DNA of 64,000 bases, from NCBI GenBank assembly GCA_020438795.1, contig JAGQTY010000004.1, positions 1 to 64,000 on the forward strand. The letters are read 5' to 3'. The notes below the pieces were generated by a model. The model was not told the DNA's origin and searched no databases. It saw only the letters and a list, made by a program, of their open reading frames with translations. Each line of letters starts with the position of its first letter. Position 1 is the first letter of the stretch. The DNA comes from Actinomycetota bacterium (GTDB taxonomy: Bacteria; Actinomycetota; Actinomycetes; S36-B12; GCA-2699445). Shown in pieces: positions 51,174 to 60,328 of this stretch. A program made the position numbers and the translations under genes.

Positions 51174-53171
51174 TCACGAACGCATGAGGGCGAGGTCTGC
51201 GGCCAGACGCCGAGCGTCATCGACGTACTGCGCGAAGGTGCTCTGGTAGTGAGACAGCCACTCGTACATGGCCTCATCGGGCGCGTGCGGGTCCACGAAC
51301 TCGGACATCCGGAACGGCTCGTGGATGACGGCCGCCAGTGGCGCCCTGGTGAGTTGCTTGTCGAAGTTGGCGACGGTGACCGGGACGATGTACGGCTCGG
51401 GCCGGGCGAATCTGGCGAGCCTGAACGCACCCACCTTGAGCGCGAGCGGCGACTCCTCAGTGCTGGTCACCTCCCCCTCCGGCGCGATCACGATATCCCT
51501 GCCCGCCGACAGATGCCCGCTCGCCTCGTCGAGGAACTCCTGGCGGCGCTGGCGTGCATCCTCACCCTCGGCGATGCTGACGGGGTCCAGGTGGGCACGG
51601 TAGACGCAGATGTAGCCGAGTCGGTCGTAGTACATCTGATAGCCGTACTCGGTGGGCCCGGATTTCCTGATGACCCGGATGGGCGGAGCACCGTAGCGCC
51701 GGTAGACGATCAGGCACGAGACGAAGTTCGTGTCCATGGTGAGATGCAGCCCGTTCGGCAGCACGTTGCGCTCGTCCGGGGTGAGATGGTTCATGATGAA
51801 GATGTTCCCGGATTCCTTCGGCAGCAGGTCCCAGCCATCGATCCGGTACTGAGTGCCTTCGAAGAGCTTCTCGAACTCCTGGCAGCACCGCTTGCCCACC
51901 AGCATCGGCGGAGTCTCACTGTCCGCCTGGGCCACGTGCTGGTATATCAACTGCAGCCGCTGGTAGATCCCGATCTCCTTTCGGATGTTCTCCATCAGGT
52001 CGAGGCAGGCATCGGCCAGCGTACGCTCGAGGTCGCTGCCGTGGACCGAAAGTACCTCCATCGCGGCGAATGCATCGGGGATGGTGACCCGGTTCTGCAG
52101 ATACACGGGCAGCTTGTGCAACGGGGAGGTGACCGAGAGTTCCTCGGCATGCTGGTCGATCAGCGCCTTGATCGCGACCACCTCATCCTGATACCGGCGC
52201 GAGATCAGCCACGTGCGAGCCTCCCGGAGCCGGTTGCCCAGCACCGCCAGGATGCTACGCAGGATTCTGGCGGCAAAACGTGGGTCCTGCTTGCCGCGAG
52301 CGCTGAGGACCTCCCAGCTGAGCCGCAGTACCCGCACGCGCGACAACGCCACCACGTTGCTGCGGTACCGGTAGGGGGGCACGAGACAGGACCAGCCCAC
52401 TACCCGACCCGGCTCCCCTATGGTCTGGCTGCTCCAGCCAGTGCCGGGAGCCGGAGCACCCTCCACTGCTTCGGCGACCACCTGCAGCACGCCCTCACTC
52501 AGGATCCAGAGATGATCGGCGGCCTGTCTCTTGTGGATGACGAAGTCCTCCGGTTCGAAATCGAAGACCTCGCACTCATCGAGCAGGTCTCGCAGTTCAG
52601 CCTCGGAGAACGCATCGAAGAAGGGAGCTCCCAGCAGCGCGGCCGCGTCCTGGTTGTCAGGGCCTTTCGCGCTGCGACGACCCGCCTGATAGGACGAGAA
52701 GGTGAGCTCATCACTGTCCGGGGCCCAGCCCTGTTCCGTGTGCTGCAGGCGCTGCGCCACCACGATGGCCACCTGCTCCAGGACCCGCGGTTCGAGGGCT
52801 GGATCCTTGGTGAAGATGAGCTCGAAGACCTCAGCCGGTATCACGTAGAGCTCGCATTCGGTCTCTGCGCGCAGCGTGGTGGTGTATCGGTACGGCGGGC
52901 GCAGGATCGACCAGCCCAGGACTGGGTCAGTCGGGTCGAGTGTCTCAACGATGAGGTCCCTGCCTGTGTCCACTGTGAGCAGCACCTGCACACGCCCGGA
53001 GCGCAGCACGAACAACCTGTCCGCCTTCGCGTGGGCGGACACGACCACCTCTCCGGGCGCCAGTCGCGATTCGGTCGTCGACAGGGCGAGCAGTTCCAGA
53101 GCCCATTGCGGCAGCACTCGGAAGAATCCGATGTCCTTCAACGTGTCTTGCACGTCCTGGGCCCGTACCAT
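51174..53171 (-). CDS. Double cyclic-nucleotide-binding-domain / acyltransferase fusion
   Basis: 665 residues. Two cNMP-binding-like domains are seen at ~13-145 and ~183-320 (LAPGEVVVSAHAKADRLFVLRSG; FEPEDFVIHKRQAADHLWILSEG). A helical linker spans ~325-440. A PlsC-type glycerolipid acyltransferase domain follows at ~445-650, with NHLTPDE (461-467, the N-H-x4-E/D motif) and APEGEVTSTEE (~573-583, the E-G-E motif). The combination suggests a phospholipid or storage-lipid acyltransferase gated by a nucleotide or by protein interaction. Canonical cAMP-binding R-A residues are not clear in either domain. It is divergent from the AXE1-type esterase gene. Confidence 0.88.
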   Translation of the reverse strand: MVRAQDVQDTLKDIGFFRVLPQWALELLALSTTESRLAPGEVVVSAHAKADRLFVLRSGRVQVLLTVDTGRDLIVETLDPTDPVLGWSILRPPYRYTTTLRAETECELYVIPAEVFELIFTKDPALEPRVLEQVAIVVAQRLQHTEQGWAPDSDELTFSSYQAGRRSAKGPDNQDAAALLGAPFFDAFSEAELRDLLDECEVFDFEPEDFVIHKRQAADHLWILSEGVLQVVAEAVEGAPAPGTGWSSQTIGEPGRVVGWSCLVPPYRYRSNVVALSRVRVLRLSWEVLSARGKQDPRFAARILRSILAVLGNRLREARTWLISRRYQDEVVAIKALIDQHAEELSVTSPLHKLPVYLQNRVTIPDAFAAMEVLSVHGSDLERTLADACLDLMENIRKEIGIYQRLQLIYQHVAQADSETPPMLVGKRCCQEFEKLFEGTQYRIDGWDLLPKESGNIFIMNHLTPDERNVLPNGLHLTMDTNFVSCLIVYRRYGAPPIRVIRKSGPTEYGYQMYYDRLGYICVYRAHLDPVSIAEGEDARQRRQEFLDEASGHLSAGRDIVIAPEGEVTSTEESPLALKVGAFRLARFARPEPYIVPVTVANFDKQLTRAPLAAVIHEPFRMSEFVDPHAPDEAMYEWLSHYQSTFAQYVDDARRLAADLALMRS

Positions 53172-53247
53172 GATTCATGCCTACTCGATGGGCCGTGCGA
53201 GGTCAATCAGCGACCGGCCGCGCGGGACAACCTGGGGGTGAAACTCA

Positions 53248-54198
53248 GTGCGCCGCTACGTGAAGCCGGGCCACCGGCGTCCGCCCGACTTCTGGCGGTT
53301 CTGGGCGGAGACTGCCGCGATCCTGGACAAGACCCCCGCGGACACACACCTGGTCGAGCGGCCCGAATGGTCCACATCGGAGTACCGCGGCTACTCGGTG
53401 ACGTTCACGTCCTACGGCGGCGCTCGCATCACCGGGTACGCACTGCTGCACGAACGAGCCCGCCACCTGATTGTGCACAGTCACGGCTACGGCAGTCGCT
53501 GCGAACCCCGCCACAACTGGGCCTCGGCGGGCGTGAACGTGCTGGGCGTCGACATCCGGGGTTTCGGCTGGTCCGCCGAGGCACTGGCAGAGCCCTCCAG
53601 GCACGGCTACGTGCTCACCGGCATCGAGAGCCCAGAGACCTCAGTACTGCGCGGAGCGGTGTGCGACTACGTGAGGGCGACCGAGGTCGCTGCCTCGATC
53701 TGCCCGCGCCCACCCTCCCGGACGGTCGCGCACGGGATCAGCTTCGCCGGGGGGCTCGCGCTCATGGCTCAGGGTCTCGCCGGTCGCGCGGATGTGCTGT
53801 GCGTGGGGGTTCCGACCTTCGGCTGGGCCGACGGCCGGCACTTCTTCGTGAAGGCGGGCTCGGGCGCAGAGATCAGTCAGTATCTGAGCCGACGGGCCGA
53901 CATGGCCGAGGACGTGGCTCTCGTGCTCCGGTACTTCGACTCCACGGCGTTCGCCGAACGGGTCACAGCACCAGCCCTGGTGGGTGTGGGGCTGCAGGAC
54001 GACGTGGTGCCCGCCGCCACTGTCTACGCGATAGCCAACCATCTGCGCGGCCCCCACGAGGTGATGGAGTTCCCGATCAGTCATTCCGACCACCCGGATG
54101 AGGACCTGTGGCAGGCTTTCGACGACCGGTGCCTCTCGATCGCGCTGAGCGGACTCGATCACAAGTTCGGCGAGCACAAGCGTCTGCCGGGCGGCTGA
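53248..54198 (+). CDS. Acetyl xylan esterase-like (AXE1/CE7) hydrolase
   Basis: 316 residues. The serine elbow HGISFAGG contains Ser165, the Asp candidate is in GLQDDVVP (251/252), and His is in FPISHSDHPDE (279 or 282). The arrangement and length match AXE1/cephalosporin-C deacetylases. An early HSHGYGSRCEPRHNW segment (~77-91) supplies the oxyanion region. There is no signal peptide, so it is cytoplasmic. It starts at a GTG with GGGGG 9 bases upstream. The likely role is removal of acetyl groups from imported sugars or antibiotics. Confidence 0.9.
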   Translation: MRRYVKPGHRRPPDFWRFWAETAAILDKTPADTHLVERPEWSTSEYRGYSVTFTSYGGARITGYALLHERARHLIVHSHGYGSRCEPRHNWASAGVNVLGVDIRGFGWSAEALAEPSRHGYVLTGIESPETSVLRGAVCDYVRATEVAASICPRPPSRTVAHGISFAGGLALMAQGLAGRADVLCVGVPTFGWADGRHFFVKAGSGAEISQYLSRRADMAEDVALVLRYFDSTAFAERVTAPALVGVGLQDDVVPAATVYAIANHLRGPHEVMEFPISHSDHPDEDLWQAFDDRCLSIALSGLDHKFGEHKRLPGG

Positions 54199-54226
54199 AC
54201 CGGCCAACGTCTGCCGGACCAACTGC

Positions 54227-55078
54227 TCACACAGGCTGGCCGGGGCGCAGAGCATAGGCCGCAACGGCCACGGCGGCCGCGACGTTCAGTGAGTCCACGC
54301 CGCCTCCCATGGGGATCCGGACCCCTGTCGCCTGCGATCGGACCGCCGAGGACAGTCCTGGGCCTTCGCTGCCGACGATCACGGCCACGCGCTCATCCCC
54401 AAGTACGTGGACGCCGTCCAGAGCCGCGGCCGCCGGGTCCGGTGTCAGCGCCAGCAGTCGCCAGCCCGAGAACAGGCGCGGGTACTCGTGATCCGGCACT
54501 CTGGCCCACGGGACCTGGAACACCGTTCCCATGGACACCCGTACAGCGCGCCGGTAGAGCGGGTCCGCGCAATTGTCGGTGAGCAGCACCGCGTCCATCC
54601 CCAGCGCGGCGGCAGAGCGGAAGGCCGCTCCGACGTTCGTGTGGTCCACGAGTCCGTCGAGGACGACGACGCGGCGAGCCGGTGCCAGCACGTCGGCGGG
54701 CTGCGCCTCCTGCGGCCGCTGCATGGCCGCAAGCAGGCCTCGGTGAACGCGGTAGCCCGTGATCTGCTCGAGGACAGCGGGCTCCGCGGTGTAGACGGGG
54801 ACTTCACTGGGCAGCGCCAACCGGGTCACCTCGGGCAGCCACTTGGGCTGACAGAGCACGGACCGGACCTCACAGCCGGCGGCCATGGCCCGCGCGATCA
54901 CCTTCAGGGACTCCGCCATGAAAAGGCCTCGTTCGGGCTCCTGCCGACGCCGTAGCGCAACATCGGTCAGGCGGATGTAGTCGCCGATCCTGGGGTCCGA
55001 GGAGTCGTGGACCAGCTTCACTTCGCGCAGGTCCTCAGGGAGGTCGCCCGTCGCGGAGGACGAATCAGCAAGGGCCAT
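54227..55078 (-). CDS. TrmH/SpoU-family RNA methyltransferase
   Basis: 283 residues. An N-terminal substrate-binding domain (~20-125) is followed by the SPOUT knot domain. The three motifs are visible: VDHTNVGAAFRSAAALG (~143-159), VGSEGPGLS (~235-243) and IPMGGGVDSLNVAAAVAV (~254-271). It methylates a ribose 2'-OH in tRNA or rRNA, but the site is unknown. It is followed by no co-directional gene and is preceded (10 bases) by the stomatin gene. Confidence 0.95.
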   Translation of the reverse strand: MALADSSSATGDLPEDLREVKLVHDSSDPRIGDYIRLTDVALRRRQEPERGLFMAESLKVIARAMAAGCEVRSVLCQPKWLPEVTRLALPSEVPVYTAEPAVLEQITGYRVHRGLLAAMQRPQEAQPADVLAPARRVVVLDGLVDHTNVGAAFRSAAALGMDAVLLTDNCADPLYRRAVRVSMGTVFQVPWARVPDHEYPRLFSGWRLLALTPDPAAAALDGVHVLGDERVAVIVGSEGPGLSSAVRSQATGVRIPMGGGVDSLNVAAAVAVAAYALRPGQPV

Positions 55079-55088
55079 CGACGCGGAT

Positions 55089-55970
55089 TCAGTCGGCCTG
55101 ATCAGCGCCGCGGCCGAAGGCCGAACCGAGGGAGTCCATGACCTTGGACAGCTCCGCGGGGACCACCCACACCTTGTTGGCGTTGCCGTTGGCGATCGTG
55201 GGCAGGGACTCCACGTACTGCCAGGCGAGCACCTTCTCCGTGACGTTGCTGGCGTTGATCGAGTCCACGACCCGCTGGATCGCCTCAGCCTCGCCCTCGG
55301 CCTTGAGAATGGCTGCCTGCTTCTGCCCCTCGGCTGTCAGCACCGCCGACTCCTTGTAGCCCTGCGCATTGAGGATCGCCGACTGCTTCTGGCCCTCGGC
55401 ATTCAGGATGGCGGCTCGCTTGTCGCGCTCTGCGCGCATCTGCTTCTCCATGGAGTCCTGCACACTGGGCGGCGGCTCGATCGACTTGAGCTCGACGCGG
55501 TTGACGCGGATGCCCCACTTGCCGGTGGCCTGATCCAGCACGCCACGCAGCGCGAGGTTGATCTCCTCACGCGACGTGAGTGTCTGCTCCAGGTCCATGC
55601 CGCCGACCACGTTGCGCAGCGTCGTGACGGTCAACTGCTCGACGCCGTGGATGTAGTTCTCGATCTCGTATGTCGCAGCCTTCGGGTCGGTGACCTGGAA
55701 GTAGATCACCGAATCGATCTCCACCACCAGGTTGTCCTCGGTGATCACCGGCTGGGGCGGGAAGCTCACGACCTGTTCGCGCAGATCGATCAGCGGCTGT
55801 ACCCGGTCGATGAAGGGGATCACGATACTCAATCCCGCGTTCAGGGTCCGCGAGTAGCGTCCCAGCCGTTCGACGATCCCGGCGCGCGCCTGTGGCACGA
55901 TCCGGATCGTCTTGACCAGAATGATGATCACCAGGATCGCCAGCAGGCCGCCGATTATCAGAGCTTCCAT
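55089..55970 (-). CDS. SPFH/band-7 (stomatin-like) membrane protein
   Basis: 293 residues. An N-terminal hydrophobic anchor (~3-25) precedes the SPFH domain (VPQARAGIVERLGRYSRTLNAGLSIVIPFID). The C-terminal half has an Ala/Glu-rich coiled coil with repeated AILNAEGQKQSA / AVLTAEGQKQAA units (~187-220). Such proteins form oligomeric membrane scaffolds. The gene lies 21 bases downstream of an NfeD gene, the standard pairing. Proximity to trmH suggests co-transcription. Confidence 0.95.
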   Translation of the reverse strand: MEALIIGGLLAILVIIILVKTIRIVPQARAGIVERLGRYSRTLNAGLSIVIPFIDRVQPLIDLREQVVSFPPQPVITEDNLVVEIDSVIYFQVTDPKAATYEIENYIHGVEQLTVTTLRNVVGGMDLEQTLTSREEINLALRGVLDQATGKWGIRVNRVELKSIEPPPSVQDSMEKQMRAERDKRAAILNAEGQKQSAILNAQGYKESAVLTAEGQKQAAILKAEGEAEAIQRVVDSINASNVTEKVLAWQYVESLPTIANGNANKVWVVPAELSKVMDSLGSAFGRGADQAD

Positions 55971-55991
55971 GTCTTCCCCTCAGCCGATGGG

Positions 55992-56417
55992 TCAGGCCAC
56001 CAGTGCGGTGGCACCTTTGATCTCAAGAACGCGGACTCGGTCCCCCACGGCGAATGACGACTCACCGTCGAAGGGCTTGGCAGACCAGATCTCGCCAGCG
56101 AGTTCCACCCTGCCGTCCTCGGGCGTCACCGCTGCCGTGACCTTGGCCTCCGCGCCGATCAGCGCGGCCGTTCCCGAGCGCATCTCGATCGGTGTTCGCA
56201 AGTGCCGACGGGCGGCTGGACGCACGAACAGCAACATGGCGGCGCTGGTCCCCGCGAACACCAGCCAGGGCACAAGTGTGGAGTCGGTGAAGCCGGCGGT
56301 GACGGCTCCGGCGATGGCTCCGACTCCCACCATGCCGGCGACCAGCGTCCCGCCGGTGACGACCTCGATGATCCCGAAGATGAGGGCTGCGATCAGCCAG
56401 TACACCCAGGGATCCAC
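55992..56417 (-). CDS. NfeD-family membrane protein
   Basis: 141 residues. Helices at ~5-30 and ~33-65 give a small membrane domain, followed by a C-terminal OB-fold (~75-141: GTAALIGAEAKVTAAVTPEDGRVELAGEIWSAKPFDG, then FAVGDRVRVLEIKGATALV). It is the typical partner of SPFH proteins, here encoded directly upstream of one. NfeD OB domains are thought to bind or stabilise the SPFH oligomer. Confidence 0.93.
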   Translation of the reverse strand: MDPWVYWLIAALIFGIIEVVTGGTLVAGMVGVGAIAGAVTAGFTDSTLVPWLVFAGTSAAMLLFVRPAARRHLRTPIEMRSGTAALIGAEAKVTAAVTPEDGRVELAGEIWSAKPFDGESSFAVGDRVRVLEIKGATALVA

Positions 56418-56541
56418 ACATTCAGTCTACGTGCTGGGATCGGTTCAGCTCCAACTCCTGCGGCGCCTGCGTCCGGGGACCGCCACACATGCACCGCGGA
56501 CCTGCGCACAGAACTGCGGACCGGGGTAGCACAATGGTGGG

Positions 56542-56820
56542 ATGCTGCCACCGGAGATGATCGACGCGCAGTCCCGGAGGGTGATCGTGCGCAGGGGCGC
56601 CAACCTCAACGTGATCACCGAGGGCGTGATCCGGGTGACGAGCAGTGACCCTGCCGTTCTGCGTGTGTCGCAGCCGTACACTGATGGCAGCGCCCGGTTC
56701 AACGCGGGTGGCAGGGCTGTCGCGTCGGGTGAGGCGACGCTGTGTGTCTTCGGGAGCGATGACCAGGAACTCTACCGCGTCGACGTGATTGTGGGCGATC
56801 ACCGCACAGGAGCGGACTGA
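56542..56820 (+). CDS. Small protein resembling the pilus-assembly N-terminal (Ig-like) domain
   Basis: 92 residues that read as one beta-rich domain: RRVIVRRGANLNVITEGVIRVTSSDPAVLRV, then RAVASGEATLCVFGSDDQELYRVDVIV. This resembles the N-terminal domain of secretin/pilus-assembly proteins (T2SS-T3SS pil_N). Here it stands alone, without a signal peptide or secretin partner. It ends 6 bases before the GluQ-like gene, so it may be co-transcribed. The family assignment is tentative. Confidence 0.65.
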   Translation: MLPPEMIDAQSRRVIVRRGANLNVITEGVIRVTSSDPAVLRVSQPYTDGSARFNAGGRAVASGEATLCVFGSDDQELYRVDVIVGDHRTGAD

Positions 56821-56826
56821 GTCGTC

Positions 56827-57618
56827 ATGCTCCGCACTCGGATCGCTCCCACTCCAAGTGGCTACTTGCACATCGGCAACATGGTGAACTTCGTCCTGAC
56901 CGCCCGGCTCGCCACCGAGCACGGTGGCCGGCTGCAGTTGCGGATCGATGACTATGACTCGACGCGGGTCCGGGCCGAGTATGTCGAGGACATCTTCGCC
57001 ACCTGCCAGTGGCTGGGCATCTCATTCGACACCGGGCCGAGTGGGGTCTCGGAGTTCGAGCGATCATACTCGCTGCCCCACCGCATCGAACGACATCGGG
57101 AGGCGCTGAGGGACCTGGCACCGATCGGATACACCTGCGACTGTTCCCGCGCCGCCATTGCTGCCGGCACGGTCCCCAGCGCCTGCATCCCGCGGGAACT
57201 GCCCCTGAGCGACCCCGGTGTCGCCCTGCGGGTGCGCGCCCCGGCGCTGAGCGTGGAACTGGGCTCACACACGGTCGATCTCGCCGACCTCGGGGACTTC
57301 GTCGCCTGGCGCAGTGATGGTCTGCCCTCCTACCAGCTCGGCAGCCTCGTCGACGACCGGGACTCCGGCACGAACCTGCTGGTCCGCGGCGTTGACCTGC
57401 TGCAGTCCAGTGCTGCACAGCTGTACCTCGCCCGCTACATCCAGGCCCCAGCGTTCAGCCAGGCCCGGTTCTGGCACCACCCACTGCTCACCGATGACAG
57501 CGGGGTCAAACTCTCCAAGAGCGCCGGCAGCCAGTCGCAGCCCGCGCGCATGCTCGCATCAAGGCACGAGGTCCATGTTCTGGCCGACCGGATGTGGCAC
57601 GATCTCGGGACCCTGTGA
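56827..57618 (+). CDS. Glutamyl-Q tRNA(Asp) synthetase-like protein
   Basis: 263 residues, a truncated glutamyl-tRNA synthetase catalytic core without an anticodon-binding domain. The HIGH-like motif YLHIGN (13-18) and KMSKS-like VKLSKS (~226-231) are present, and DDYDSTR replaces the usual DLDxxR. The zinc motif is reduced to CDC (~103-105). It is shorter than the usual ~300. GluQ-type enzymes charge queuosine in tRNA-Asp with glutamate; whether this protein does so is uncertain. It ends 4 bases from the end of the convergent ABC gene. Confidence 0.85.
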   Translation: MLRTRIAPTPSGYLHIGNMVNFVLTARLATEHGGRLQLRIDDYDSTRVRAEYVEDIFATCQWLGISFDTGPSGVSEFERSYSLPHRIERHREALRDLAPIGYTCDCSRAAIAAGTVPSACIPRELPLSDPGVALRVRAPALSVELGSHTVDLADLGDFVAWRSDGLPSYQLGSLVDDRDSGTNLLVRGVDLLQSSAAQLYLARYIQAPAFSQARFWHHPLLTDDSGVKLSKSAGSQSQPARMLASRHEVHVLADRMWHDLGTL

Positions 57619-57622
57619 CCGC

Positions 57623-58405
57623 TCAGACGGCAAAAGCCCAGTAGCGGGAGAACACCTTGCTCACCGACAGCGGGATGTCGAAGGTCTTGGTCAGGTTCTC
57701 GTCGGTCAGCGTCGCATCGATCTGACCTGCAGCGACGACCTGCCCGTCACGCAGCAGCATGGCATGGGTGAACCCGGCGGGGATCTCCTCCACGTGGTGA
57801 GTGATCATCACCTGCACCGGCGCAGACCGGTCGCCGGCCAGCACCGACAATCGCTGCACCAGCGCCTCACGGGCGCCGAGGTCCAGGCCGGTTGCTGGCT
57901 CGTCGAGCAGTAGCAGCTCGGGGTTCGGCATGAGCGCTCTCGCGATCAGGGCACGCTTCTTCTCACCGTCGGAAAGTGTCGAGAACGCACGATCAGCCAG
58001 ATGCCCGACCCCCATCACCCGCATGAGCTCATCCGCCCGGTTCAGGTCGTCGTCCTCGTAGCTCTCACGCCAGCGACCAGTGATGGCCCACGCCGAGGTC
58101 ATCACGACATCGCGAACCGGCTCCGTGGAGGGAATGAGGCTGGTCGTCCTGGGCGACACGACGCCGATCAGCGGTCGCAGATCGAAGACATCGACGAGTC
58201 CAAGCTCATTGCCGAGCACGGATACGTTGCCACGCGTCGGGTGACTGTTGGTGGAGAGCATGTTGAGCAGTGAGGTCTTACCCGCCCCGTTGGGCCCCAG
58301 AATGACCCACCGTTCCTCTTCCTGCACCGTCCAGTCGAGTCTGTCGAGCACGACCGTGCCGTCGAAGGCCACTGTCGCCGCTTCGGTTCGGATTACCTCC
58401 ACCAC
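57623..58405 (-). CDS. ABC transporter ATP-binding protein
   Basis: About 260 residues. Walker A GPNGAGKTS (~39-47), signature LSDGEKKR, Walker B LLLLDEPATGLD, and a switch His in ITHHVEEIP are intact. The arrangement resembles the YlmA/ModF-type ATPases. The GTG at 58405 is the preferred start by domain fit; an ATG at 58453 would add 16 residues, and the frame is open for 169 codons further but over an unrelated gene. No permease is encoded next to it, so the transporter partner is elsewhere or the protein is a soluble ABC ATPase. Confidence 0.9.
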   Translation of the reverse strand: MVEVIRTEAATVAFDGTVVLDRLDWTVQEEERWVILGPNGAGKTSLLNMLSTNSHPTRGNVSVLGNELGLVDVFDLRPLIGVVSPRTTSLIPSTEPVRDVVMTSAWAITGRWRESYEDDDLNRADELMRVMGVGHLADRAFSTLSDGEKKRALIARALMPNPELLLLDEPATGLDLGAREALVQRLSVLAGDRSAPVQVMITHHVEEIPAGFTHAMLLRDGQVVAAGQIDATLTDENLTKTFDIPLSVSKVFSRYWAFAV

Positions 58406-58459
58406 GGTTGGTAACTCTACCCGCTTTCCCGAGCTCCTTTTCTCTCCTACCATGTCCAA

Positions 58460-59221
58460 GTGCGGAATCAGGTGTCGCGTGTCGTGGCTGCCGGTGTCAC
58501 CAGTTGGTGGACATCTGCGGTATTGACCGGCTGCTGCCCAGCCGATGATGCCGTCTCGCACGTGCCGCCCAGTTCGGTGCTGCTGTCCCGGGCGCAGACC
58601 GCAGGCGGCGACCGCGAGCAGCAGCGACCCATGGTGAGCGACCGCGCGGGCTGGGCGCACACCTGGGGCTGGTTGCGCAGCCGCGGGGCACGTGGGCTGC
58701 GGCTCGTCGTCCCGGCACCCGGTGATCCTCTTGGGCTGCCGGGCCCGGCGGCGACCAACAGGCTGGCGATGACGGCGGGCGTAGCGCTGGTGAGCGTGGC
58801 AGGTGATCCGGTGGTGCTCGTTGCTGAGGAGCCGGGTCTGTGGCGCGCGCATCCGGCACTCGATGATGCGCTGGCTGCGGCCCAGCTCGGTACTCGCAGC
58901 GAGGTACGCCGCGCCATGCGCGAATCGATGGCGGTCGTCACGGCCGCACTGGAGGACCACGAAATGCAGCCGGACGCCGAGGCGCTGGCGGCCATCGAAG
59001 AGATGCGGAGGTTCTCCTTGCCCACCCCGCCCTCATCGGTGGATCCGGAGGATGTCGCGCTGGTCGCGTCAGCGCTGCGGGTATGGCAGCTGACCCTGAT
59101 CGCGGGCAGGCTGGCCGACAGGATGAACCGCTCGCCCGATCCTGCGCTGCTGGAGGTCGCCCGGTGGTCCAGACGTGCGGTTGCGGTCGGGTTCTCGGCG
59201 AACTCCGACCGCCACCGGTGA
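58460..59221 (+). CDS. Unrecognised actinobacterial-type cytoplasmic protein
   Basis: Up to 253 residues; the start is uncertain, because the first ~55 residues are low quality and an ATG at 58631 (MVSDRAGWAHTWGWL) could be the real one. The body contains LRLVVPAPGDPLGLPGPAATNRLAMTAGVALVSVAGDPVVLV and a C-terminal helical region (~190-245, VALVASALRVWQLTLIAGRLADRM). No known motif is seen. It ends 6 bases before the end of the convergent YHYH lipoprotein gene. The function is unknown. Confidence 0.68.
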   Translation: MRNQVSRVVAAGVTSWWTSAVLTGCCPADDAVSHVPPSSVLLSRAQTAGGDREQQRPMVSDRAGWAHTWGWLRSRGARGLRLVVPAPGDPLGLPGPAATNRLAMTAGVALVSVAGDPVVLVAEEPGLWRAHPALDDALAAAQLGTRSEVRRAMRESMAVVTAALEDHEMQPDAEALAAIEEMRRFSLPTPPSSVDPEDVALVASALRVWQLTLIAGRLADRMNRSPDPALLEVARWSRRAVAVGFSANSDRHR

Positions 59222-59227
59222 GACCTC

Positions 59228-60328
59228 TCAGGTGTTGTTCGTTCCCGCGGCCGCGTTGCGGTCGGGCGGTGCTCCGAACTGACCCTGGCCCGGGCCCATC
59301 GGGCCCTGTCCGCCGGGTCCCTGTCCGCCGGGTCCCTGCCCCTGTCCCATGCCACCTTGGCCACCGTTGGCGAGCGTCTGGTCGAACTCGCCGTTCAGGC
59401 ACCGGCTGATGTAGGGGAACTCGTCGGTGATGAAGTAGGCATAGGTGCCCTCCGGGTACTCCGGGGTCACCGTCCAGATGCCGTTGCACTCGTCGAGATC
59501 CCCGCTGCCCTCAACAAACTCGTAGTCGGTGGTGTAGGTACCGTCGTAGGTGCCGTCAGGTTCACCTTCGGACCGCTCTCCGGACTTGAGCTGCCAGCTC
59601 GACTGCATCTCACTCACAGTCCCGTCGACCTCGTCCTGGGCGCCATACCCGTACAGCGTATAGACGGGATAGCCGTCGTACATGAAACCGACCAGGGCGG
59701 AGTGCTCGGTCCCGTCACTGTCCGACAACGGGCTCGGATCGGCATGGAAGTGATACTGACCGTTGGGCTGCACGTGGGCGTTGTTCTGGTCGAGGCCGAG
59801 GTCCATGATGTCGTTGAACGCCTCGATCGGGGCACCGGTCTGCGGATCCCGCTCGGCGGTACCAGGTTCGAACTTGACGCTGGCCAGACTCATGCCCGGC
59901 TCGCGGACCTCCACGGCCTCGCCCGTCCAGGTCGGGTTCCTGGTCACCGTGACATCGATGTCCTGCTCGCTGATCGAGTTGGGGTTCCCCGAGTTCGGAA
60001 ACGCTCCGGTCTCGAAATCAGGGACACCGTTGCCCTGAATCCGGATCGACTCGTCGTCGTAGCTGATGTCGACGTTGTCATTGTTCGCCGAATAGGCGTC
60101 CAGGTATGCCTCGAGGTCACCCACGGCGACTGCATCGGTATCTGCGTCAGTCTCCGAATCGTGCGTGTGGGTGGTGCCGTCCTCGTGAGTGTGACTGTCG
60201 TCCTCGACAACAGCGGGTTCGCTGGTAGCGGCAGTGTTCTCGACCGCCGCCCCGCAGCCGGCAAGGGCCGCGATCAGCCCTGTGGCAGCCAATCCGTAGC
60301 CCAGTCTCGTGTATGTGGAAGTCTTCAT
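59228..60328 (-). CDS. YHYH-domain lipoprotein
   Basis: 366 residues. Lipoprotein signal with lipobox LAALAGC (Cys ~25), then a His/Asp/Thr-rich segment (SHTHEDGTTHTHDSE, ~45-60) that may bind metal. The YHYH-type domain (~110-330) has NAHVQPNGQYHFHADP, GFMYDGYPVYTLYGYG and a late CNGIWTVTPEYPEGTYAYFIT. The C-terminal tail is a Gly/Gln/Pro repeat (GQGPGG units). The ATG at 60328 has GAGGAG 7 bases upstream. It follows an ECF-type sigma gene by 153 bases on the same strand and may be its target. This is the second YHYH protein in the window. Confidence 0.9.
   Translation of the reverse strand: MKTSTYTRLGYGLAATGLIAALAGCGAAVENTAATSEPAVVEDDSHTHEDGTTHTHDSETDADTDAVAVGDLEAYLDAYSANNDNVDISYDDESIRIQGNGVPDFETGAFPNSGNPNSISEQDIDVTVTRNPTWTGEAVEVREPGMSLASVKFEPGTAERDPQTGAPIEAFNDIMDLGLDQNNAHVQPNGQYHFHADPSPLSDSDGTEHSALVGFMYDGYPVYTLYGYGAQDEVDGTVSEMQSSWQLKSGERSEGEPDGTYDGTYTTDYEFVEGSGDLDECNGIWTVTPEYPEGTYAYFITDEFPYISRCLNGEFDQTLANGGQGGMGQGQGPGGQGPGGQGPMGPGQGQFGAPPDRNAAAGTNNT

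Noticed and set aside
51249-54101. 950-codon plus-strand open frame
   Set aside because: It runs antisense to the cNMP/acyltransferase gene and out of frame with the esterase gene; Arg/Val/Asp/His-rich composition with no domain, typical of GC-rich antisense frames.
59285-59350. Short GC-rich repeats near the YHYH lipoprotein end
   Set aside because: They encode a low-complexity Gly/Gln/Pro tail; not a mobile element or separate repeat family.
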